From: Rhizobiales bacterium CCH3-A5
Lineage (GTDB): Bacteria > Pseudomonadota > Alphaproteobacteria > Rhizobiales > Beijerinckiaceae
Assembly (NCBI GenBank): GCA_001556025.1
Contig: LSIB01000064.1
Coordinates: 1-64,000, forward strand
Reading direction: 5' to 3'
Length of the DNA: 64,000 nt
The stretch's first letter is position 1. The number at the start of each line of letters is the position of its first letter. The notes under the pieces were generated by a model. It saw only the letters and a program-made list of their open reading frames with translations. It had not been told where the DNA came from and searched no databases. Positions 16,410 through 25,600 of the stretch are shown here, piece by piece. The position numbers and the translations under genes were made by a program.

Positions 16410-17789
16410 ATGACCGACGCTACAATCGAAAACGCACCCTACGCCTTCGTCCGCAAGGAGACGCTGCCGCAGGAGAGCCCACCGCTCTCGGTGGCGGGGC
16501 CGATCGCCTGGATCCGCGCCAACCTGTTCTCCGGGCCGGTGAACTCGCTGATGACGCTGGTCTGCGTCTACATCGTCGTCACCAGCGTGCCCGACCTGGT
16601 GCGCTTCTATTTCATCGACGCCGTCTGGAGCGGCGCCAACCGCGACGCCTGCCTCGCCGACAAGGTCGGCCGACCGGTCGGCGCCTGCTGGGCCTACATC
16701 GCCGACCGCTTCCAGTATTTCATCTACGGCTCCTACCCGATCCCGCAGCGCTGGCGTGTCAACATCGTCTTCGCGATGTTTGCGCTCGGCATCGTCTGGC
16801 TACTCTGGGACCGGATGCCGCTGAAGAAGGTCGGCTTCTTCTTCTTCTTCGTTCTGCTGCCGATCAGCGCCTATCTCCTGCTGCTGGGCGGCCCCGCGGC
16901 CGAAGGGTTCCTGCGCACGCTGCTGATCCTGATCTTCGCGCTGATGGCGATCTACCTCGTGCTCTCCTTCGTCCCCGGCCTTGCGCGGTTCTGGATCGGC
17001 CCCGCCTTCCTCGCCGTCGAGGAGGCGCTGCCGCCGTGGAAGCGCTTCTACCGGGTCAAGCGGCTGATTCTGCTCTCGCTCGTCGTGCTCGGGGTGATCG
17101 CCATCCTGGCCGACAGCGCCGGCCTGCCGCGAGTCGATACGGGGCTCTGGGGCGGCATGGTGGTGACGTTCCTGATCTCGGCGGTCGGTATCGTGTTCTC
17201 GCTGCCGCTCGGCGTCATGCTGGCGCTTGGCCGCCGCTCGCGGCTGCCGATCATCCAGTTCCTCTCGGTGGTCTTTATCGAGTTCGTGCGCGGCGTGCCG
17301 CTGATCACCGTGCTGTTCATGGCCAACACCATGCTGCCGCTGTTCGTGCCGCAGGAGTATTCGCCAGACCGGCTGCTGCGGCCGCTCGTCGGCGTGGCGC
17401 TGTTTGCCGCCGCCTACATGGCCGAGGTCATCCGCGGCGGCCTGCAGGCCATCCCCAAAGGCCAGTACGAGGGCGCGATGTCGCTGGGGCTGGGCTACTG
17501 GAGCATGATGCGGCTGATCATCCTGCCGCAGGCGCTGCGCATCGTGATTCCGGGCATCGTCAACACCTTCATCGGGCTGTTCAAGGATTCGACGCTGGTC
17601 ACCATCGTCGGCATCTTCGACTTCCTGCGCACCATCGAGGCCACGCTGGTCGATCCGACCTGGGCCACGCCGACCACCCGCGCGACGGGCTACGCCTTCG
17701 CCGCGGTGTTCTATTTCCTGTGTTGCTGGGGCATGTCGCGCTACTCGATCGCAGTCGAGCAACGCCTCGCCGCCGGTCAGCGTCGCTGA
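16410..17789 (+). CDS. aapM: General L-amino acid ABC transporter permease AapM
   Basis: Second permease subunit, 459 residues, pairing with AapQ. It carries the coupling loop AYMAEVIRGGLQAIPKGQYE then AMSLGLGYWSMMRLIILPQA, preceded by VVFIEFVRGVPLITVLFMAN. A long N-terminal extension with extra membrane spans is typical of AapM/BztC. ATG 16410 has GAAGG at 16398-16402, 7 nt upstream. It is followed 15 bp later by aapP. Confidence 0.95.
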   Translation: MTDATIENAPYAFVRKETLPQESPPLSVAGPIAWIRANLFSGPVNSLMTLVCVYIVVTSVPDLVRFYFIDAVWSGANRDACLADKVGRPVGACWAYIADRFQYFIYGSYPIPQRWRVNIVFAMFALGIVWLLWDRMPLKKVGFFFFFVLLPISAYLLLLGGPAAEGFLRTLLILIFALMAIYLVLSFVPGLARFWIGPAFLAVEEALPPWKRFYRVKRLILLSLVVLGVIAILADSAGLPRVDTGLWGGMVVTFLISAVGIVFSLPLGVMLALGRRSRLPIIQFLSVVFIEFVRGVPLITVLFMANTMLPLFVPQEYSPDRLLRPLVGVALFAAAYMAEVIRGGLQAIPKGQYEGAMSLGLGYWSMMRLIILPQALRIVIPGIVNTFIGLFKDSTLVTIVGIFDFLRTIEATLVDPTWATPTTRATGYAFAAVFYFLCCWGMSRYSIAVEQRLAAGQRR

Positions 17790-17804
17790 AAAGGGTTGAT
17801 CATC

Positions 17805-18602
17805 ATGGCTATGGCGGAAATGAAGACGAATGAGCGCCCCGCGGCGCTCAAGGTGACCTCGCTCAACACGGCGACGGCCGTCGAGATGATCGGCGTCAAC
17901 AAGTGGTATGGCGAGTTCCATGTGCTGCGCGACATCAATCTCAAGGTCTCGCGCGGCGAAAAGCTGGTGATCTGCGGACCGTCGGGCTCGGGCAAATCAA
18001 CCATGATCCGTTGCATCAACCGGCTGGAAGAGCACCAGAAAGGCTCGATCATCGTCGACGGCACCGAGCTCACCAATGACCTCAAGAAGATCGACGAGAT
18101 CCGCCGCGACGTCGGCATGGTGTTCCAGCACTTCAACCTGTTCCCGCACCTCACCATCCTCGAGAACCTGACGCTGGCTCCGATCTGGGTCCGCAAAATG
18201 CCTAAGAAGGACGCCGAAGAGATCGGCATGCACTATCTCAAGCGCGTCAAGATCCCCGAACAGGCGCATAAGTATCCGGGCCAGCTCTCGGGCGGCCAGC
18301 AGCAGCGCGTCGCCATCGCGCGCTCGCTCTGCATGAGCCCCAAGATCATGCTGTTTGACGAGCCGACCTCGGCGCTCGACCCCGAAATGGTCAAGGAGGT
18401 GCTCGACACCATGGTCTCGCTCGCCGACGAAGGCATGACCATGCTCTGCGTCACCCACGAGATGGGCTTCGCTCGGCAGGTCGCCGACCGCGTGATCTTC
18501 ATGGATGCGGGCCAGATCGTCGAGATGAACGAGCCCAACGAGTTCTTCAAGAACCCGCAGCACGAGCGCACCAAGCTGTTCCTCAGTCAGATCCTGCACT
18601 GA
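17805..18602 (+). CDS. aapP: General L-amino acid ABC transporter ATPase AapP
   Basis: Cytoplasmic ATPase of the aap importer, 265 residues, close to the family norm. Walker A is GPSGSGKST, the Q-loop [12 protein letters not shown], the signature [15 protein letters not shown], Walker [13 protein letters not shown] and the switch His in [11 protein letters not shown] 17805 is preferred over TTG 17796 because AAGGG lies at 17791-17795. It ends the operon, just before a strong terminator. Confidence 0.97.
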   Translation: MAMAEMKTNERPAALKVTSLNTATAVEMIGVNKWYGEFHVLRDINLKVSRGEKLVICGPSGSGKSTMIRCINRLEEHQKGSIIVDGTELTNDLKKIDEIRRDVGMVFQHFNLFPHLTILENLTLAPIWVRKMPKKDAEEIGMHYLKRVKIPEQAHKYPGQLSGGQQQRVAIARSLCMSPKIMLFDEPTSALDPEMVKEVLDTMVSLADEGMTMLCVTHEMGFARQVADRVIFMDAGQIVEMNEPNEFFKNPQHERTKLFLSQILH

Positions 18603-18648
18603 GGCGGGCTGCCTTTCCCGAAACGGCTTGGGCCAGAAGATCTCCATC

Positions 18649-18686
18649 GCGGCGCGCCGGAAACCTCGGCGCGCCGCTCCCTTTTT
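18649..18686 (+). terminator. Rho-independent terminator of the aap operon
   Basis: An 11-bp G+C-rich stem (18649-18659 with 18667-18677) has a 7-nt loop and is followed by TCCCTTTTT. Each arm is itself nearly palindromic (GGCGCGCC). Confidence 0.85.
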
Positions 18687-18801
18687 CGCAGGCGGCGCGC
18701 TCAGGGCGGTCAGCGCCCATCCCAACCGCCGCTATCGCCTGCCCGCGCTGGAACCAATCCGGCCGCCGCCGGTTGATGGCGGTCAAAGGGAGGACATTTT
18801 C

Positions 18802-19098
18802 ATGAAGCGTATCATTCCGACAGTTCTCGCTGCGGTGCTGATCAGCGGCTCGGCCTATGCCCAATCGATCAATCTCGGCCCCGGCGGCGTCAGCATCGAT
18901 CCGCGCTCGCCGCGCGAACGCGCCATCGACCGCGAGGAGCGCCGCGAGATGCGGATGCGCGAGCGGGAACGCGCTGAGCGTCGGGCGGATCGTCGAGAAT
19001 GGCGCGCCGAGCGGCGCGGCCGCGACTGCCGCACGATCACGACCCGCGAGGAGACGCCGCGCGGCGTCGTCCGTCGCGAGACCCGTGTCTGCGATTGA
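18802..19098 (+). CDS. Secreted Arg/Glu-rich small protein
   Basis: A 98-residue exported protein: signal peptide MKRIIPTVLAAVLISGSAYA, then a very charged region (about 35-75) built of Arg-Glu repeats such as RAIDREERREMRMRERERAE, then a C-terminal part with two cysteines (CRTITTREETPRGVVRRE and a final VCD), which could form a disulfide. The charged segment is likely helical. The AAGGGAGGA ribosome site is strong, and a strong terminator follows, so it is a monocistronic and probably well-expressed gene. No known function. Confidence 0.8.
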   Translation: MKRIIPTVLAAVLISGSAYAQSINLGPGGVSIDPRSPRERAIDREERREMRMRERERAERRADRREWRAERRGRDCRTITTREETPRGVVRRETRVCD

Positions 19099-19141
19099 TC
19101 CAATCGAAGCAGCGTCGAAAACGCCTGCACTCTTACGGAAG

Positions 19142-19180
19142 GCCGACCGTTCTCTCCAGTGAAGAACGGTCGGCTTTTTT
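19142..19180 (+). terminator. Rho-independent terminator
   Basis: A 12-bp perfect stem, GCCGACCGTTCT (19142-19153) with AGAACGGTCGGC (19163-19174), is followed by six T's (19175-19180). It ends the transcript of the small secreted protein. Confidence 0.92.
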
Positions 19181-19282
19181 GCGCGTCCCGACCGCCGGTG
19201 GTCCAGCTCAGCGCCGGCTTGCACCGGCACGGCCGCGTGATGCAGATTCAGGTCACTGTCGCGCGCAGCCGTGGAACATCGC

Positions 19283-19570
19283 ATGGCCGGGATACTGATC
19301 AGCGCGTTCAAGGTCGGACTGATCGGCCTCGTCGTTGGGCCGCTCATCTCGGTCATCCTGGTGTTCGGCGCGATCATCTTCGATCCCAAATGCGGCGTCG
19401 GCGACTCGGGCGGCTGCGCCATGGGTGTCGTCACAGCCCCGATCGCGGTCGCTCTGCCGAGTTTCGCGGTGTTCTTCGCGGTTGGACTGGCGCGCGCCCT
19501 CTGGCGTCGGAGGCCGGCGGATCCCGGCGCGGCCATCGCAAAACTGCGCAACTGGGGCCGCGAGGATTGA
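19283..19570 (+). CDS. Small two-span membrane protein of unknown function
   Basis: Predicted 95-residue protein with two hydrophobic spans (about 5-33, ISAFKVGLIGLVVGPLISVI; and about 49-70, VVTAPIAVALPSFAVFFAVG) joined by a loop with two cysteines (DPKCGVGDSGGCAMG). A basic tail, WRRRPADPGAAIAKLRNWG, follows. GTG 19271 and ATG 19283 are both possible starts, and no strong ribosome site is seen. Hydrophobic pattern and G+C at third positions favour a real gene. No family recognised. Confidence 0.6.
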   Translation: MAGILISAFKVGLIGLVVGPLISVILVFGAIIFDPKCGVGDSGGCAMGVVTAPIAVALPSFAVFFAVGLARALWRRRPADPGAAIAKLRNWGRED

Positions 19571-19620
19571 CGCCACGCGCGCCCGGCGGCGTTCCGTTGC
19601 CCCCGGATCACAAGAGACGA

Positions 19621-19668
19621 CCTCTCGGCCGAAGCCGTAAGGACCGAGAGGCGCCGCTTCCTGGCGCC
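19621..19668. terminator. Back-to-back hairpins between convergent genes
   Basis: CCTCTCGG (19621-19628) pairs with CCGAGAGG (19644-19651), and GGCGCC (19650-19655) pairs with GGCGCC (19663-19668). They lie just past the stop of the large RTX nuclease gene (minus strand) and of the small membrane gene (plus strand). There is no T-tract, so a terminator role is tentative. Confidence 0.45.
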
Positions 19669-19694
19669 CCTCCTGTCGCATGGGTGCGTTTCGC

Positions 19695-22600
19695 TCAGGC
19701 GAAGCGGAAGTCGTCCGCCGCCAGGCTTGCGAGCTGCACGCCCCTGAGGGTGAGCGTGGTCTCGGCGTCGACGGAGAAGACCGTGTCGGAGCCGATCTGA
19801 TCGGCAGACGCGATCGCCGTATCGAAATCGGCGAAGAGCCCGATCGAGAACTCCAGCATGTCCGCGCTCGCGCCGCTCGTCCGGAAGTCGGTGATCGCGT
19901 CCTTGCCGAAGCCGGCGGCGAAGACGAAGACGTCGCGCCCGGAGCCGGCCGTCAGAATGTCGTCGCCCGCGCCGCCCTCGATCCGGTCGTCGCCGGAGCC
20001 GGCGTCGATCGTATCGTTGCCCGCGCCGCCCAGGATGATGTCGTTGCCGGAACCGGCATCGATCACGTCGTTGCCCGCCCCGCCATCGATCCGGTCGATG
20101 CCCGAGCCGCCCTTCAGCACATCTGCGCCGTTGCCGCCATCGAGCGCATCGTCGCCCGAGCCGCCGTCGAGCATGTCGTCGCCCTCGCCGCCGGTGAGCG
20201 TGTCGTTGCCCGCCGCGCCCCTGAGCGTGTCATTGCCCACACCGCCGTCGAAGGCGTCATTGCCATTGCCGCCGGTGACGACGTCGTTCCCCGCCCCGAA
20301 GAGCAGCTTCTCGATGTTGACGAAGCTGTCCGCACCGATGCCCGCGCCCGACACTTTGCCGCCCGCGAAATCGACCGTGATCGGCCCGGTCGCCTGCGCC
20401 AGGAACAGCGTGTCGAAGCCGGCCCCACCATCGACGAAATCGTCGCCCAGATCGGCGAGGATGGTGTCGTCGCCGGCTCCGGCGTCGATCCTGTCGTTGC
20501 CGGCCCCGGCGAAGATGCTGTCGTCGCCCTCGCCGGCCGAGATCACATCGTCGCCCATCGCGGTGGTGATGTCGTCGTCGCCGGCCCCAGCGTCGACGAC
20601 GAGGTCGTCGGCGACGAACGTGTCGACAGTCAGGCGGTCATTGCCCGCGCCGAGCCGGATTTCGCCTTCGACCTTCGAACCGATGAAGAGGTTCACGATG
20701 TCGTCGCCCTCGCCCATGTCGATGGCTGCGCCGCCCTGGCCCATGATGAGGCCGGAATTGCCGAGCCTGTCATTGCCCGCGCCCATCGCCAGACCGCCCG
20801 CGATCCGGCCGGTACTGGTGTTGATGACCTCGTCGTCGCCTTCGCCGACGGAGACGCGCGTCTCGTCGCCTGCCTCGCCATCGACCACGACGAGATCGTT
20901 GCCGGCCCCGCCATCGACCTCATCGCCGGCATTGGCCAGGAACTGGTCGTTGCCCGCGCCGCCGATCAGCGTATCCGCGCCCGCGCCACCAATGAGCAGG
21001 TCGTCGCCCTCAGCCCCATCGAGCGTATCGTCGCCCTCGCCGCCTTCGAGCCGGTCATTGCCAGCGCCGCCAAGGAGTTCGTCGTCGCCCGCCCCGCCGA
21101 GAAGCGTGTCGTCGCCGGCTTCGCCCTCGAGCAGGTCGTCGCCTTCGCCGCCTTCGACGCGGTCATTGCCCGCTCCGGCGAACACCACGTCGTCGCCAGC
21201 GCCGGCGAGGATCGTCTCGTCGAACGGCCGCCCCGTCAGGACGTCGTCGCCGTCCGTGCCGACCGGCGCGGCGATCGCGCCGTCGAGGACCGTGTCGGTG
21301 CGGACGTTCAGGTTCTGGATACGCTCGTCGAATTGCGCCGGCGTGTCGGCGACGTCGAAAGCCTCCTCCGGCGTGGCGTGGAACTCCTGCATGAACTCGG
21401 CCAGAGCCTGCTGCTCGCCGAGCAGCGCCTTGCCGGCCGGCGTATTGGCGGCGATGACGCCCGGATCGGTGAAGTTCAGCGCCTCGTCGACCGCGCCCGA
21501 CAGCGTGCCGTCGTTCAGCAAATAGCGGAAATTCTGGCCATTGGCCTTGGCTGGATAGCCGTCGCCGCCATTGGCGAGGAAGTTCAGGGTCACCACCGTG
21601 ATCGTGGACGGCGCGCCGGGCTGGAGCACGCCATTGTCGTAGAGCGTGTAGCTGTTGCCGTTTCCATCGACCAGCGCGATGTCGGAAACGCGCCCGCCGG
21701 GGGCGAGGTCCGGATCCCAGGAGAAGGAGACGCCGCCGATCTGCGGGAAGCGGCCCTGCAGCGTGCCGGCTGCGACGCCGTGCTCAAGCAGCGCCTTGAG
21801 CCCGGCCGCCGTGGTGTCAAAGGCCATCAGCTTGTTGTCGAAGCGCAGCGAGTTCTCGATGTCGAGCTGCGAGACTCCACCCTCCAGCTTGCCGGCGTCC
21901 GGATTGGCCGGTGGCGGCAGCTTGTCGACCGAACCATCGACCGGATCAGGCGCGCTGAGCGTGCCGATCTGGGCGCGGATGCCGCCGCCATTCTTGAAGG
22001 AGACGATGATGGCGTCCTCCGACGCGCCCAGCGCCTCACGCAGCGCATGGGCGTTGGCGTCGGCCGAGAGCGAGCCGAGATTGGTCTCCTCGCTACGCAC
22101 GAAGGCGCGCTCGCCTTCGAGATAGACATCCGTGTAGCCGAAGACGTTGCCGTCCTTGACCGCGATGACGTTGCCCACCGCGTCGGTGAGGTCGCGGACC
22201 TTGTCGCCCTTGGTGCCGTTGGCGAAGGCGGTGTTCTCGAGATTGTCGACCGTCGTGTTCCAGGCTTCGGCGACGTTCTCGGCGGTCGAGGCGTATGCGC
22301 CGTTGATGGCGGCGTCGGCGGCGAGATTGTCGACCAGAATGTTGCCTTCGCTGTCGAAATCGACCTTGAGACGGCCGAGATAGGTGTACTCGTTGTCGGT
22401 GTTGACGATCAGCGTGTTGCCGCCCTCCGCATCGGTGATGACCAGCGGATAGGTGTCGGCGAAGTCGGCGGCATGGCCGGGGAAGGCCTCAGCCTGGTCG
22501 TCGGCGTCGCCGAGACGGGTGTTCGAGCCCGCCGCCAGGATGATGTCGACGCCCTTGAGCAGCGTGGCGAGCTGCTTCTCATTGGCGATGTTCTGGAGAT

Positions 22601-25600
22601 GCGACTGCACGATGATCTTGTTGATGCCATCGGCGCGCATCTGGTCGATGATCGGCTGCAACTGCATGGCGAGCAGGAGCATGTTGTCGGTTTCGCCGTT
22701 GGCGCCGGGGCCGAACGGGAAGCCCTTGATCTCGGTGCCCGTCGGCGAGGAGATCGCCTCCAGGATCTGCGTCGTCGCGCCGACGATGCCGATCTTCTCG
22801 CCGCCCTTGGTCACGACGGTGGCCGGGGCGATCTTGCCCTTCAGCGTCGCGGCCTCGTCGAAGATGAAGTCGTTGGCTGCCGCGCCGCCGAGCGTCTGGT
22901 CCGCGATGCCGCGGATGGCGCTGTCGCCCGAGACGTCGATATTGGCCGAGACCAGCGCATACTGCGCGCCGACGAAACCGCCGCCGGCGACGATGCTGCC
23001 GGCAAAGGCCGTCGAGCCCAGATCCCATTCATGGTTGCCGATGGCCGAGACCTCGACGCCGATGACGTTGTGGATCGCGGTGTCGACCGCGCCGATCGGA
23101 ACGACCGCGCTGGCCGCCAGCGTCGATCCCGTGGCGGAATTCAGCGCCGAGATCACCGACGGATCGGTACCCGCCGCCAGGAACGGACCGGGCAGGAAGG
23201 TGTCGCCGCCCGACAGGATCAGGGTGTTGGCGTAGTCGTCGTCGAAAGCGTCGACCAGAGCCGCGAGGTACTTGGCGGTCGAGCCGGCGAGCAGGCCGGC
23301 CTCGCCATCCGAGAGATGCAGGAGCTGGAGGGTGAAAGCGATGGTCGGCGCGGGCTGTTCCGTCAGGTCGATGCCGATGATGATCGGGTCATGGTCCGAC
23401 ACGCGGGCGATCACGTTCGCGTCGAAAATCGATGGATCGCGCTCGTTGGTAGTGAGATCGCCGTTGAAGTTGAGCTGGTAGTCGGTCGCGTCCGCCTCGT
23501 CGGCGTTGATGTGCCAGTCGGTGACGCCGGTGACCTGCGTCGACAGGCTGGCATTGGTCAGGATGTGGTCGAGCGAGCCGGTCTGGCCGTCGAAGACGTA
23601 GCTGTAACCTTCGGCGCCCTGGTCGGTGTAGCCAGCGGCCTTCAGCACGTCGATCGCGTCTTCCTGGTCGTAGGCGTTGAGGTCGCCGAGGATCAGCACG
23701 TCCTCGTCGGCGGAGCCGGTCGGATCGGCCTCAAGCCATTCCAGCAGCGCCTTGGAGGCCAGTTCGCGCTGGTTGTTCCAGCCGCCATTGCCGTCCTTGA
23801 TGTCGGCGTCCTCGCCGGTGCCGGAGCCGCCCTTCGACTTGAAGTGGTTGACCACCGCGGTGAATTCGCCGCCGGTCTCGAGTTCCGTGAATGTCACGGC
23901 GAGCGCGGCGCGGCTGGTGTTGGCGCCATTGAAGATGGCGTCGATCGTGCTCTGCTGGAGCAGTTCCGGCGCAACGTCGCTGTCGTCGAGGATCGCGACC
24001 TGCGTGCCGAAGGAGACCTCGATCGAGGTCACATCATAGATGAAGCCGACCGCGATCGCGTCACCGCCGACGAAGTCCTGGCCGGGACGGACCCAGTCAT
24101 ATTTCACGAAGTCGGCCGGCAGTTCGAACGTGGTCCGATAGGAGAGGTTGAGCTGATCGACCAGAAAGTCGATGGCGTTGCCAGCCGCGTTGTCGATGAA
24201 GTTGTTCTCAAGCTCCATCAGGCCGAGCACGTCGGCGTCGAGCGCGATGATGGTGTTGACGAGCTTGGCGGTCTGCCGGTCGAACTCGGCTGTCGTCTCC
24301 GCACCGCGCGGCTCGAAGCCGTTGGCGGTCATCTGGCCGTTGTCGAGCGTGGTGAAGTAGTTCAGAACGTTGAAGCTCGCGATCTTCAAGGTGCCGCCGA
24401 CATCGGGATAGCTCGTCGGGCGGGGATTGACCGAAACGACGTCGTTGACGCCGGGGCCGTTCTCGATCGCATGGACGCGGAACTGGTTGAAGTCGTAGTC
24501 GAGCACGCCGGTGAGCCCGGTGATCGTATCGCCCATGCGCGGGGCGGTCGTGGCGTTGTAGTCGCCATCGACAACCGTGTTGTCGAGATTGGGGTTGGAG
24601 ACGCCGCGGCCGTCGTCGAGGACGATCGAGCGCGAGGCGATGTCACGGATATGCGCGTCGAAGCCTGACACGCTCGGCTCGTTGTCGACCGTGTAGGAGC
24701 TCGGACGCTCGCCCTGCGTCAGCCGGATTTCGCCGAACTGGTCGAGATTGAACTGCTCGGTGATGGTCAGCGTCTCGGGGAAGCGGACCAGCATGCCTTC
24801 ATAGCGCTCGAGGTCGGCGACGTAGGTCCCGTTCGAGGCGGTCTGCACGCCGAGGGTCGGCAGGTCGATCTCTACCGCCATCGCGTTGACTTCGGCGATG
24901 GTGAGGGCGCCGGCCTGGACGACGGTGACGGCGGAGGCGTTGAGCTCGGTATTGCCGAAGCTCTCGGCGACGACGCCGGTCACCTGGACCTTGTCGCCGA
25001 CCTGCACGTTGAGACCGAGGCTGGCGGCGGAGACGAAGATGCCTTCCGAGGTCAGCACGTTGCCGTCGGAGTCGGTCGCCTCTTCCTGCACCCAGAAACC
25101 GCCGAGATTGCGCGCGGTATCGGCGTCATTGCTCTGGAAGTCGCCGACGACGATGGCCTCGACCGTCACGGTCTGGCCGACGCGGGTGCTGGCGAGACCG
25201 GAGCCCTGGATCGCGCTGATCAGGGTAAGCGCGACGCCGTCGTCATTGGCGATGGTGGCGCTGGCGGCCTGAGAAGACGCGCCGAGCGTGGCGGTGATGG
25301 TGAAGCTCTCGTCCGCCTCGGGAACCGCGTCCTCGACCGCGGTCACGACGAAGTTCGCCGTGCTCTGGCCGGCGAGCACGGTGACCGTGGCCGGAACACC
25401 CGCGAGATCGGCCGTCGCGCCGGAGGCTGCGAGTGTCACGACGGTGTCGGCCGCGACGGGGGCGCTCAGCGTCAGCGTGTAGGTGAAGCTCTCGCCCTCG
25501 GGCTTGGAAGCGGCGTCGACCATCAGGGATGCGATCGTGATCGGGGCCGGGCCGCCGGACGGCGCGCTGGAGACCACGATGTCGTCGATGCCGACCCATT

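Noticed and set aside
19680..24668. Very long plus-strand open frame (about 1660 codons)
   Set aside because: Antisense shadow of the RTX nuclease gene. Repeated GGxGxD codons and high third-position G+C keep the opposite frame open.
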